Origin: DASYXZ01 sp035946625
GTDB lineage: Bacteria > Acidobacteriota > Terriglobia > UBA7540
Assembly: GCA_035946625.1 (NCBI GenBank)
Contig: DASYZE010000081.1
Span: forward strand, 1-64,000
Reading direction: 5' to 3'
DNA: 64,000 nt
Below the pieces are notes generated by a model. The model saw only the letters and a list, made by a program, of their open reading frames with translations. It searched no databases and was not told the DNA's origin. Shown one piece after another: positions 17,348 through 25,502 of this stretch (position 1 is its first letter; every line of letters begins with the position of its first letter). The translations under genes were made by a program, and so were the position numbers.

Positions 17348-19801
17348 TCACTCCTCGCGCAGAGCAATAACCGGTTCCACTTTGGTGGCCCGCCGGGCCG
17401 GAATATAGCTGGCGGCCAAGGCCACGGCAGTGAGTCCAACTGCGACGGCGGCAAAGGTGAGCGGGTCGGAGGCGCTCACTCCGTAGAGCAGGGAATTGCT
17501 GGCCATCAGGCGCGTCAACCCGAGCGCGGCGACAAGTCCAAGCCCTACGCCAGCCAGCGCCATGCGTGCGCCTTGGCCGATCACCAGGCGCAGAACGTCC
17601 CTTCTTTGGGCCCCAAGCGCCATGCGCACGCCGATTTCGTGCGTACGCTGGCCCACCAGATAGGCATTCACGCCGTAGATGCCCACGCTCGCCAGCAGCA
17701 CGGCCATGGCTGCAAACACGCCCAGTAGTAACATGGAAAATCGGCGCGCCGCGAGCGAGTCCGAAATAATCTCGTCCATGGTCTCGACTTGATAAACCAA
17801 TTGCTCGCCGTTCATTTCATGAAGATAGCGGCGGATGGACTCAACCGCGCCCAGCGGAGTGCCAGCCGTGCGCACCACAACTACCACGCCTCCGGCAGCC
17901 CGTGGCATCGTTTCATCGGGGAACTGCCTGAAGCAAAGATAGAACTGGGCGCGAAGGGTATTCGCGTCGTCCGTGTCAAGCCCCCATTGCTTCACGTGCC
18001 CAACCACTCCGACTATCTCCGCTTTCATGTCATCGATGTTCAAGCGTTGGCCAATGGGATTCTGATGGGGGAAAAACTTTCCGGCCAATACGTCGTCCAC
18101 CACCACGACCATGGGAGAGCGTTCGTCATCCCGCTCCGTGAAAAAGCGGCCGCGCCGGAGCGGGATGCCCATGACCTTCAAATAATCCGGTTCTACAATG
18201 TAATCTAGCCCCAAAGGCATCTCGGTTTGGGCTTTCGGCTTGGGCTGCCCCTCCACCCAGAACGTTTGATCGTCCTCGCTCGACATCGGAAACGCACCCC
18301 ACGAGATTGAGGCCGTCTCCACGCCCGGAGTCGATTCGAGCCGGTGATCAAGCTGGCGAAGATGAGAGCGCACCGCCGCGGGGCTGGCGGACCTTAACCC
18401 GGGAGGAAAGCCGACGGCAAAGGTCAGCACGTTTTTGCTTTCAAAGCCCGGATCGACGCTCCATAGGCGCGCCAGGGTGCGGATCATCAACCCCGCGCCA
18501 ACCAACAACACCAGGGCCAGCGCCATCTCCATCACGACAAAGGAAGCATGCACTCGATGGCGCGCGCGTGTGGTTCCGCGGCCGCTTTCCTTGAGCGTCG
18601 CGTGCAGGTCTGGGGTCGCGGACTTAAGCGCCGGCGCCAGGCCGAAAAGTATTCCCACCACGAGCGAGATAACGCCGGCAAAAATCAACACGCGCCCATC
18701 AAGGCCGATTTCTTCAGCGCGCGGCAGCGCGGCGGGAAGCAATCCAATCGCACCTTGCGTGCCCCAGGCTGCCAAAAGTATTCCGAGGGCGCCGCCCGCC
18801 ACCGCCAGCAGCGTGCTCTCTGTCAGAAGCTGCCGAATCACCCGGCCACGGCCTGCGCCCAGCGCGGCGCGAATGGCAAATTCGCGCGCCCGGCCCGTGG
18901 ATCGCGCCAGCAGAAGATTGGCCACATTCACGCACGCAATCAAAAGCACAAAGCCAACCGCGCTCATCAGCAGAAGCAAATAGGGCTGCACCCGTCCCAC
19001 CATGCTTTGCTTCATGGGCAGCACGTTGGCGGTGGTGTCTCTATTTGCGTCCGGATAAGCCGCGGCCAAATTCGCCGCAATGGTCTTCAAGTCTGCTGTC
19101 GCCTGGGCGAGCGTAATTTCGGGCTTCATGCGCCCGATTCCGTGCAGTCCTAATGCCGCCATCCGGTTGCGCAGGGCGGGATTTCGCCACACTCGTATGG
19201 GCGCATAGATGTCGCCGTATTGAAAGCTCCCTGTTCGCAGACTGATGCTCGCGGGCATCACACCCACAATGGTGTATCCTTGGCCGCCGAGCGTGATCAT
19301 TTTTCCCAGCACGTCTTGTGAGCCGCCGAATTTACGCTTCCACAGGCTCGCGCTGATCAGCGCCACCGGGGCGGCGCCAAATTGGTCATCTTCCGGAGTT
19401 AAGTCGCGCCCCGCAATCGGTTTCACACCCAGCGTCTGGAAAAAACTTGCCGACACAAAGTCGCCCCGCAATCGTTCCGTCTCGCCCATGCCCGTAAGGA
19501 TGAATATTGCGGTGCGGCTGATGGCGATGGAAGAGAATGTGTGGTTCTGATTCTGCCAGTCCACAAAATTCAAATAGGGGATGGCCCCGGTTTCAAAATT
19601 TGGCTTCTTCTCGTGCAGTGTCACCAGTTGGTCGGGCTGGGGGAAGGGAAGCGGGTTCAGGAGCACGCCATTCACCACGGAGAACAGCGCCGTGTTCGCG
19701 CCAATTCCGAGCGCCAGGGTGAGCACGGCCACGATGGAGAACCCCGGATTGCGCGCGAGCATCCGCAAGCCATATCGAACGTCCTGAAGAAGATTGTGCA
19801 T
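17348..19801 (-). CDS. ADOP-type FtsX/MacB-like ABC permease
   Basis: This 817-residue membrane protein contains two FtsX-type permease halves, each with a MacB-like periplasmic domain. It starts with DVRYGLRMLARNPGFSIVAV and LALGIGANTALFSVVNGVLL, and its second half repeats the four-helix arrangement and ends in YIPARRATKVEPVIALREE. This is the signature of acidobacterial duplicated orphan permeases (ADOP), which usually lack a linked ATPase gene, as here. Substrate is unknown; MacB relatives move peptides, lipoproteins or antibiotics. An in-frame ATG at 19891 adds 30 residues, but the family begins near the ATG at 19801. Confidence 0.9.
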   Translation of the reverse strand: MHNLLQDVRYGLRMLARNPGFSIVAVLTLALGIGANTALFSVVNGVLLNPLPFPQPDQLVTLHEKKPNFETGAIPYLNFVDWQNQNHTFSSIAISRTAIFILTGMGETERLRGDFVSASFFQTLGVKPIAGRDLTPEDDQFGAAPVALISASLWKRKFGGSQDVLGKMITLGGQGYTIVGVMPASISLRTGSFQYGDIYAPIRVWRNPALRNRMAALGLHGIGRMKPEITLAQATADLKTIAANLAAAYPDANRDTTANVLPMKQSMVGRVQPYLLLLMSAVGFVLLIACVNVANLLLARSTGRAREFAIRAALGAGRGRVIRQLLTESTLLAVAGGALGILLAAWGTQGAIGLLPAALPRAEEIGLDGRVLIFAGVISLVVGILFGLAPALKSATPDLHATLKESGRGTTRARHRVHASFVVMEMALALVLLVGAGLMIRTLARLWSVDPGFESKNVLTFAVGFPPGLRSASPAAVRSHLRQLDHRLESTPGVETASISWGAFPMSSEDDQTFWVEGQPKPKAQTEMPLGLDYIVEPDYLKVMGIPLRRGRFFTERDDERSPMVVVVDDVLAGKFFPHQNPIGQRLNIDDMKAEIVGVVGHVKQWGLDTDDANTLRAQFYLCFRQFPDETMPRAAGGVVVVVRTAGTPLGAVESIRRYLHEMNGEQLVYQVETMDEIISDSLAARRFSMLLLGVFAAMAVLLASVGIYGVNAYLVGQRTHEIGVRMALGAQRRDVLRLVIGQGARMALAGVGLGLVAALGLTRLMASNSLLYGVSASDPLTFAAVAVGLTAVALAASYIPARRATKVEPVIALREE

Positions 19802-19979
19802 GTGGGTCAGCCGTCGGTAATTCGCAAGCAAATACACTGCCACACTCAACGTAAGAAACCTTTGTCGAATCAGTAGATTAAAAATCGTCAAGCGAGATTT
19901 TTTGATAATTTTGCGCGCTTATGGGACGGCGCTGTTCGATTTCGGCAGCTCCTTTTTGGTCTCAGTGCCCGAAAAGATT

Positions 19980-20022
19980 AACCACAGAGTTCACTGAGCA
20001 CCTCTGTGCCCTTCGTGTTTAA
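19980..20022. repeat. Degenerate ACCACAGAG-type short repeat
   Basis: The spacer holds AACCACAGAG, TTCACTGAGCACC and CTCTGTGCCC in close succession, the look of the short direct and inverted ACAGAG repeats found between genes of many soil bacteria. The arms ACAGAG (19984-19989) and CTCTGTG (20002-20008) can also pair. Confidence 0.4.
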
Positions 20023-20084
20023 ATCTTACTCTTCGCTCGCCACTCGCCACTGCCTTGGTAGTAGAATGCCCTGCGGAGGAATCC

Positions 20085-21293
20085 ATGTTCACCGCCACGG
20101 CCAACCTGATTCTCCCCAGCACCACCACGGGATCGTTCCCGCGCCCGCGCTGGTATGACGCCAGCATGTGGGGCCGCCCGCTCGATACCTGCATGTTGGA
20201 CGTCCGCTTTCGCGAGAAGTTTCAAGACGCCATGGCCGTAATGATCAGCGACCAGGAGCGCGCCGGCCTCGATATTCTAACTCACGGCGACCTGCACGTG
20301 GACGAAGACCTGGCCGGCCGCGCCTGGCATCATTACCCGCTCCAGCGCTGGGCCGGCTTTGAAGGCGACTACCTTCAGCCCGAGGAGACCACCGCCCCCT
20401 GGCTCCATTATCCCCCCGGCACGCTGCTGAATGAGATATACACCGGCTGGCGTTGGCCGCACGTGGTGGACAAAATCGAGCACCGCCCGCTCGATTATCC
20501 CAAGGTGTGGCGCATCGCCCAGGGCAAAACGCGCAAGCCCATCAAGTTCGGCACCTGCTGCTCGCAAGTGATGGCGCTCTTCCTCGATATTCACACGCCC
20601 AAATACAAAGACAAGCGCGAGGTCATCTGGGACATGGCCGTGGCCATGAATAAAGAGTTGCTGGCCTTGCGCGCGGCCGGCTGCCGTTGCATTCAGATTG
20701 AAGAGCCTACCTTCCACTTCAACGCCAACGCCTTCGGCAAGGACCACAGCGAAGTGAAATTTATGGTGGACGCTTACAACCGCGAGGTGGAGGGCCTGGA
20801 CGACGTCGAGCTCTGGATCCACACCTGCTGGGGCAATCCCAACATGCAGCGCGTGATTGAGGATACCAGCTACGCCAACTCCATGGAAATTTATCTCGAA
20901 CGATGCCGCGGCGACGTTTGGACGCTGGAAATGAAGGACCGCAACCAGAAAGATATTGAACTCTTCGCGCCGTACAAAAACAACTTGAAGAAAAAGATTT
21001 GCATTGGCGCCGTAAGCCACCGCCAACTGCAAGCCGATACGCCGCAAGACGTGGCCGGGGAAATTCGCAAGGCGCTCAAGTTTATTCCACCCGAAAAGTT
21101 GATTATCTCCAGCGACTGCGGTTTCGGCCGCCAGGGCGCCAACCGCGAAATCGCGTTTTACAAAGCCAGCGCCATCGCCCAGGGCTGTAACATTGTCCGC
21201 CGCGAGCTGGGCCTGCCCGCTACCTACATCCCCGCCGCCGATCCCGTCCTCCAGACCGACGTGATCCCCGGGCGCGATACCCAGCGCGGGTGA
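20085..21293 (+). CDS. Cobalamin-independent methionine-synthase-like (MetE core) methyltransferase
   Basis: The 402-residue protein corresponds to the C-terminal catalytic barrel of MetE without the duplicated N-terminal half. The family opening TTTGSFPRP is present, as is the zinc-site pattern HTCWGN and a later SSDCGFG that supplies the second cysteine; QIEEPTFHF matches the substrate-binding region. Core-MetE proteins use different methyl donors from full-length MetE, so the methyl donor here is open. The ATG at 20085 has GGAGGA 5 bases upstream and is preferred over 20055. No SAM or cobalamin riboswitch was recognised upstream. Confidence 0.85.
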   Translation: MFTATANLILPSTTTGSFPRPRWYDASMWGRPLDTCMLDVRFREKFQDAMAVMISDQERAGLDILTHGDLHVDEDLAGRAWHHYPLQRWAGFEGDYLQPEETTAPWLHYPPGTLLNEIYTGWRWPHVVDKIEHRPLDYPKVWRIAQGKTRKPIKFGTCCSQVMALFLDIHTPKYKDKREVIWDMAVAMNKELLALRAAGCRCIQIEEPTFHFNANAFGKDHSEVKFMVDAYNREVEGLDDVELWIHTCWGNPNMQRVIEDTSYANSMEIYLERCRGDVWTLEMKDRNQKDIELFAPYKNNLKKKICIGAVSHRQLQADTPQDVAGEIRKALKFIPPEKLIISSDCGFGRQGANREIAFYKASAIAQGCNIVRRELGLPATYIPAADPVLQTDVIPGRDTQRG

Positions 21294-21351
21294 GTTCTTG
21301 GAGGACAGCAAAAAAACTTTTCGCGAGTATAATCAGACTTGAGGATTAAAC

Positions 21352-21549
21352 ATGAAATACAGAGTGGTTCTGCGAGCTTCCGAAGAAGGATACAGTGTTT
21401 CGTGCCCAGGGTTGCCTGGATGCTGGTCACAAGGCAAGACGGAGGAGGAGGCACTGGAGAACATTCGGATTGCCGTTCGGGAGTATTTGGCAGCGGTCAG
21501 TGAGAGCATCCGGGAGGCAGAAGTCCGGGAGATCGAAGTCACCGTCTAG
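21352..21549 (+). CDS. hicB: HicB-type antitoxin, short single-domain form
   Basis: The 65-residue protein matches the N-terminal HicB fold: MKYRVVLRASEEGYSVSCPGLPGCWSQG, then TEEEALENIRIAVREYL. It ends before any helix-turn-helix or ribbon-helix-helix DNA-binding domain, so autorepression by this protein alone is doubtful. GAGGAT lies 7 bases before the ATG and TATAAT at 21328-21333 is a good -10 element. The antitoxin is the first gene and hicA follows by 2 bases, the reverse of the usual hicA-hicB order. Confidence 0.88.
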   Translation: MKYRVVLRASEEGYSVSCPGLPGCWSQGKTEEEALENIRIAVREYLAAVSESIREAEVREIEVTV

Positions 21550-21551
21550 TC

Positions 21552-21764
21552 CTGCCCAAGCTTCCCGGCATCAATCATCTGAATGCGGTCAGGGCACTTG
21601 AGAAGGCCGGGTTCCGTATCGTCCGCCAGGGCAAGCACATCGTAATGTCCGACGGCATCCACTTTTTAACCATCCCCCACCACAATCCTGTCAATGCCTT
21701 CACCATGGCTGGATTAGTTGGAGACGCGGGCCTAACCATCGAGGAATTCAAGAAGAAGCTCTAA
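21552..21764 (+). CDS. hicA: HicA-type mRNA interferase toxin with no canonical start codon
   Basis: Reading from 21552 gives 70 residues with the whole HicA fold: LPKLPGINHLNAVRALEKAG, then FRIVRQGKHIVMSDG with the catalytic-type G-K-H (His29), VTIP-like FLTIPHH, and DAGLTIEEFKKKL at the end. The frame is open only from 21504 and has no ATG, GTG or TTG before the conserved region. The first conserved residue is encoded by CTG, where HicA proteins usually have the start codon. Either CTG is used, translation is coupled to hicB in an unusual way, or the start was lost and the toxin is silent. A strong terminator follows. Confidence 0.8.
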   Translation: MPKLPGINHLNAVRALEKAGFRIVRQGKHIVMSDGIHFLTIPHHNPVNAFTMAGLVGDAGLTIEEFKKKL

Positions 21765-21783
21765 TTAGTACCTTTAGAGTTGG

Positions 21784-21812
21784 ATTCTGCCATTATGTGG
21801 CAGAATATTTTT
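21784..21812 (+). terminator. Intrinsic terminator after hicBA
   Basis: ATTCTGCC (21784-21791) pairs perfectly with GGCAGAAT (21799-21806) around a 7-base loop and is followed by ATTTTT. It lies 20 bases after the hicA stop. Confidence 0.8.
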
Positions 21813-21987
21813 GTCCACCTCGGTTTCGCTCTGTGTTTATCGGGCTGCGAGAGCAATTTGAAATCCGTCCAACTTTCCTGTTTGGTTCCGGCTATGCCGG
21901 GTTACGATAACTGGGCACACTTCACCCCATCGAATCAGGCGACCCGTCGCGGCCGTGGTTCATCCCCCGCTTGGCGTGGCGATCCCG

Positions 21988-22722
21988 CTATTCTCCCTCG
22001 CCATTCTCGTGGCAAGCGACGGCAGGCACCGACGGACTGGCGGCGTGCTCACAGGCTGCGGGAGGAACGTGGGCGGCCACATGGCTGATGGCCGTCGGGT
22101 TCTTCCCATTGTCGTCGCTGTCGTCGGCCGTCTTATTATTGGCATGGCGTTGGTAAACCACCCAGCGCACGCCAGATGCCGCGCTTGCTTCATTGGAGGG
22201 CACCCTGTTCAACGTGACGCGCATACCGCTGGCAGCCTCCGCCGCGACGTCCTGACCTTCAATCCGCAGATTCCCTTCTGTGGACGTTACGGACAATTTA
22301 CCGTGGGAGAAAATGATGTGGCCCGTTGCTTCCGCTCCGCGCTCCGGCTCGACCCTAATGCCTTCCGCGCTCACTTCCATCGGAGTTCCTGCCCGAGGTT
22401 GGGCCACCGAGATGCGGCCCTGGCTTAACCCTACCGTGATGCTGTCGCCCTGCTGGTGGAATGAAGCGGTGGTTTGTTTGGACAACACCAGGACGCCGCC
22501 ATGCGCCAGTTTGATTACCGCCGTGCCGCGATCACTCACCTGAACTTCGTCGCCGCTAAACAGCGCCGTGTTGGAGGGGACTGCGTAGCCGGATACCTTT
22601 ATGCCCGTGCCGGACACGATTATGCCGACCACCGCGGAACGGGAGTAGCCCGGCCCGCCGCCAGCCAGGAACAGGACAAGAAGAGAGCAGGAGAGAATGA
22701 TTGCGTGCTTGGTTGTATGCAT
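21988..22722 (-). CDS. Secreted FecR-like domain protein
   Basis: The 244-residue protein has a signal peptide (about 1-28) and a beta-rich region resembling the FecR domain: ALFSGDEVQVSDRGTAVIKL followed by GGVLVLSKQTTASF and QGRISVAQP. The C-terminal 60 residues are low in hydrophobic content with several His and Cys residues (CEHAASPSVPAVACHENG) and may be extracellular. It has no FecR inner-membrane helix and no sigma-factor neighbour, so a signalling role is not supported. AAGGAGGAG upstream fixes the start. Confidence 0.75.
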   Translation of the reverse strand: MHTTKHAIILSCSLLVLFLAGGGPGYSRSAVVGIIVSGTGIKVSGYAVPSNTALFSGDEVQVSDRGTAVIKLAHGGVLVLSKQTTASFHQQGDSITVGLSQGRISVAQPRAGTPMEVSAEGIRVEPERGAEATGHIIFSHGKLSVTSTEGNLRIEGQDVAAEAASGMRVTLNRVPSNEASAASGVRWVVYQRHANNKTADDSDDNGKNPTAISHVAAHVPPAACEHAASPSVPAVACHENGEGE

Positions 22723-23215
22723 AGAGACACTCCTCCTTTCAAATTATTATCGTCAGCCCGAATTCGAGCCACGTTCCAGGTTTCTCTTCTGATGGCCCGA
22801 ATCAAGAGCACGTTCGGGTCCACCGAGGCGACCCTTAAATGCACTGGCTCTTGGCCTTAAGATTTATGAGAGGGAGTAAAAGCGACTGAGGGGGTAAAAT
22901 TTCCAATACTTGGGGAAAATATTACGTTGTGAAAAAATGAACGGCAAAGAAGAACCTCCCGCAAAACCGCAACGCCACCAAGGTTCGTAAAGAGATTAAA
23001 GGAGTTCGTGTGCTCTTTGCTTTGTGGCACAACGAATTGGTTAGAGATGGGTGGTCTTTTCACACCTTCAGGGTTGGGCGCCCTCCAAGCCTGGTGGCCA
23101 TTCGATGGGAAATAACGGCAGGCGGTAGCAAAATAATGAAAAACTCAACCGGCTGGTCACTCCGATCCCGGAGACGCGGGAGAAGAATCCCAGCATTAAA
23201 AGAATCATGCCAATA

Positions 23216-23254
23216 CCGAGATCCTTCGTCGGCTTCGCCTCCTCAGGATGACAA
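23216..23254 (-). repeat. Dispersed TTGTCATCCTGAGGAGG-type repeat copy
   Basis: Read on the minus strand the unit begins TTGTCATCCTGAGGAGG, continues through GCGAAGCCGACGAAGG and ends ATCTCGG. It matches the start of the element at 23322 (TTGTCATTCCGAGGAGG, then CGACGAGGAATCTCG) in the opposite orientation, so the two copies form an inverted pair 68 bp apart. Confidence 0.75.
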
Positions 23255-23321
23255 CCTGGTGGGTTTTTCATCAGCCTGCTAAAACAGCTGTCTTTAGCAA
23301 TTTCCAGAAAAACCCGCCCAA

Positions 23322-23449
23322 TTGTCATTCCGAGGAGGTCGCCGTGGCGACCGACGAGGAATCTCGCACTGCTTGTGTTTTCAGAGCGGGATTCCCTTCG
23401 GCAAGCTCAGGCCAGGCTCTATCCGTCGTCTGACGGATCGGAATGACAA
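23322..23449. mobile_element. MITE-like element, 128 bp, perfect 12-bp terminal inverted repeats
   Basis: The element is bounded by TTGTCATTCCGA (23322-23333) and TCGGAATGACAA (23438-23449), an exact 12-base inverted match. Inside are two further hairpins: GGTCGCC/GGCGACC at 23337-23352 and TCCGTC/GACGGA at 23422-23437. It encodes nothing. No clear target-site duplication flanks it. It lies 26 bp from the kelch stop codon. It may be a non-autonomous transposon or a REP-type structural repeat. Confidence 0.65.
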
Positions 23450-23475
23450 GACTCAGAGTGTGCATCAACAAATTC

Positions 23476-24795
23476 TCAGGGCACAATGCGAACGGTGGCC
23501 ACGCCTTTGATCAGTTGCCCGGCGAAGGTTTGGCCCTTCAGGACCACTTGTTTGTCGGCCTTGGTCAATTGCAAATCCCGCGCCCGGAAAGTGAGGACCA
23601 TGTCGAGAATGCCGTCATCGTTCACATCGTCGAAGGAGAAAATCGGCGTTCCATTGCGCTCGGTTTCTGCCAGCGCGCCCGAGAGTTTGACGCTGTCGGG
23701 AATCACCGAGGTCGCGTCAAACATGCTGGTGGAAAGAATCGCAACTTTGATCTTCGCATTCGAACGCAGGTTGATCGTGGCCGGGTTGACGCGAATCCCC
23801 ACAGGCAGATAAGGGCTGAAGGCTTCATTGGCCGCCACGATTGGAGAGGAACAAAAGCCGAAGCCGACGCAGGCCTCGCCTCCGACCACATAAAGGACGT
23901 CACCAACTCCGCCGCCGCCCGCGCTAAGGCGCCCTGTTGGCATGGAAGGTTCGAGGAGCCATGAATCAGACCCGGGGTCATAGGCCGACAAGTTATTCCT
24001 AATCGTGAAGGAGCCGTTTTGGGTGAGATCGTATCCGCCCGCGACGTAGAACTTTCCGGCGATGACTCCGGTCACGGCCGACCACCCGAACTGGTAAGGA
24101 GCCTGGGTTCTGGTCGACCAGCTATTTGTGCGGGGGTTGTAGGCCTCGACAGTACGGAGACTGGTTCCCCCTGTGCCCGCTTGCATGCCACCCGCCAAGT
24201 AGAGGATGCCGCCGATGACTGCGGAAGCCGCGCCGAAGCGCCCCGTCGGCACGGGCGCCTCGGTGGTCCAAGTGTTGGTCTTCGGATCGTAGGCTTCCAA
24301 CGTTTTGAGGTTAGGACCGAGGTAGCCCCATCCTCCTGCAACGTAAATCACTCCGCCTACGACACCCTCAGCCGCAGCCGAACGGGGTGTGGGCATCGGA
24401 GCTTTCTCGCTCCAAGTGTTTGTGTTCGGGTCGTAAGCCTCTACCGTGCGCAGCGTGGAACCCTGATCGTTAGACCCGCCGATGACGTAGAGCACCCCGT
24501 CAACCACCGCTCCGACTGCCTCATCCCGGGCCGCCGGCATCGGCGCGCGTGCTTCCCACGTGTTCGTCGCGGGGTCGTAGACTAGAGTGCTGGCGAGGCA
24601 GCCTGAGGCCAGATTAAACCCCCCTGCGAGATACAGCTTGCCGTTTATGACCCCCGAAGCCGCCGCTGCGACTGGGCTTGGCAGAGGAGCTTTTGTCGTC
24701 CACAGCCCCCCTTGGGCCAAGGCCCTAGCCCCGCCGAGGAACAAGCTCAAGCCCGCAACCCACATCCACAAGTTCGAATTTTTTGGCCGTCTCAT
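23476..24795 (-). CDS. Secreted kelch-repeat beta-propeller protein
   Basis: The 439-residue protein has a signal peptide (about 1-28, ending ALAQG) and at least five kelch repeats of about 48 residues, each with a GG doublet, a YDP/YNP and an NTW/NSW motif (LYLAGG, TLVYDPATNTW; LYVIGG, EAYDPNTNTW; and so on), forming a propeller. The last ~105 residues are a separate domain (VNPATINLRSNAKIKVAIL, FDDVNDDGILDMVLTF) with an acidic DxNxDGxxD loop like calcium-binding dockerin-type loops. The ATG at 24795 starts the signal peptide; an upstream extension to 24996 is not protein-like. Repeat clusters flank the gene on both sides. Confidence 0.88.
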   Translation of the reverse strand: MRRPKNSNLWMWVAGLSLFLGGARALAQGGLWTTKAPLPSPVAAAASGVINGKLYLAGGFNLASGCLASTLVYDPATNTWEARAPMPAARDEAVGAVVDGVLYVIGGSNDQGSTLRTVEAYDPNTNTWSEKAPMPTPRSAAAEGVVGGVIYVAGGWGYLGPNLKTLEAYDPKTNTWTTEAPVPTGRFGAASAVIGGILYLAGGMQAGTGGTSLRTVEAYNPRTNSWSTRTQAPYQFGWSAVTGVIAGKFYVAGGYDLTQNGSFTIRNNLSAYDPGSDSWLLEPSMPTGRLSAGGGGVGDVLYVVGGEACVGFGFCSSPIVAANEAFSPYLPVGIRVNPATINLRSNAKIKVAILSTSMFDATSVIPDSVKLSGALAETERNGTPIFSFDDVNDDGILDMVLTFRARDLQLTKADKQVVLKGQTFAGQLIKGVATVRIVP

Positions 24796-25223
24796 CGTGA
24801 TTCCCCCATCGAAAAGCGTATCCCCGACGCCCTCGATGCGCAATGGTACGGAGGTGCCAGCGCGTGGCCACGCGGGGGGCAGAGTTTCGGCCCGCCTATC
24901 GACACGGCAAAACACGACGCTAACCTGTGCTCCAGAGCATACACCCTTCGAAATCAAAAAGATGTATTGAAAAATTCTGTAATACCTCATGTCCAAAATT
25001 ACTCCCGCAGACTCTGTCGTTGAAACGCGCGCTCCTGGTGCTCACGCGGCCATCAATAACAGTACGCCATAAGTCTTGGCGGAATTGGCTGTAGCGCCTG
25101 GCTTTAGCCCGGCATCTTGCCATCAGCCAGGTGCAATCCAACGCGCCGCCCTCCCGCCGAGGCGGGAAAGGTTCCGGGCGGCACTACTTTGTCCCCTTTG
25201 GCAGGCTGATGAAGAATAGCAAT

Positions 25224-25313
25224 TGGTCGTGCTGGGCGAAGCGAGGCATCCCCGTATTTCATTGAAAATAAATGCGGGGATCCTTCTCCCACGACTGCGG
25301 GATCAGGATGACA
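25224..25313. repeat. Composite inverted-repeat unit of the dispersed TGTCAT family
   Basis: The left end (GGTCGTGCTGGGCGAAGCG) and the inverted right end (TGTCATCCTGATCCCGCAG on the minus strand) are diverged copies of the same intergenic repeat family. Between them CCCCGTATTT and AAATGCGGGG form a near-perfect hairpin at about 25252-25280. The flanks carry CAGGCTGATGAA (25202-25213) and its inverse TTCATCAGCC (25330-25339). Confidence 0.6.
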
Positions 25314-25388
25314 GGCGCAAAAGCACTTTTTCATCAGCCGGTTTGATGGCAGTGATGTCATTTGGAATCAGACCGCTCTCTCGGCACC

Positions 25389-25416
25389 TGTCATTCCCGC
25401 TGGCGCGGGAATGACA
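25389..25416. repeat. Perfect 12-bp palindromic hairpin TGTCATTCCCGC
   Basis: TGTCATTCCCGC (25389-25400) is followed by the loop TGGC and the exact inverse GCGGGAATGACA (25405-25416). The arm shares TGTCATTCC with the ends of the element at 23322-23449. No T-run follows on either strand, so it is a repeat rather than a terminator. Confidence 0.75.
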
Positions 25417-25473
25417 CTGCATGGACGCGCCGGTGGGCCTCAAATGACGCCACCACCCGGTTGGATTATTTTT

Positions 25474-25502
25474 TTGACTTATAAGTTAATATATGTTCTA
25501 AT
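25474..25502 (+). promoter_or_regulatory. Orphan sigma-70-like promoter in a gene-free spacer
   Basis: TTGACT (25474-25479) and TCTAAT (25497-25502) are spaced by 17 bases, inside and after an AT-rich run resembling an UP element. No recognisable plus-strand gene follows before 26011. The promoter could drive a small RNA, or be a remnant of a lost gene. Confidence 0.4.

Larger units (their letters stand above)
22723..23475. other. Repeat-bearing gene-free spacer (753 bp)
   Basis: No credible gene is visible between the FecR-like gene and the kelch gene end. The left third is AT-richer, with purine-rich runs (GGGAGTAAAA, GGGGTAAAATT). The right half carries dispersed repeats at 23216-23254 and 23322-23449, plus the motif TTTTTCATCAGCCTGCTAAA at 23265-23284 that recurs near 25202 and 25328. 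Confidence 0.7.

Noticed and set aside
22872..22901. GAGTAAAA and GGGGTAAAATT motifs, also seen as a pair at 25873-25896, as a shared operator
   Set aside because: The spacing differs (18 versus 12 bases) and neither pair sits at a convincing promoter, so chance or remnant repeat is more likely.
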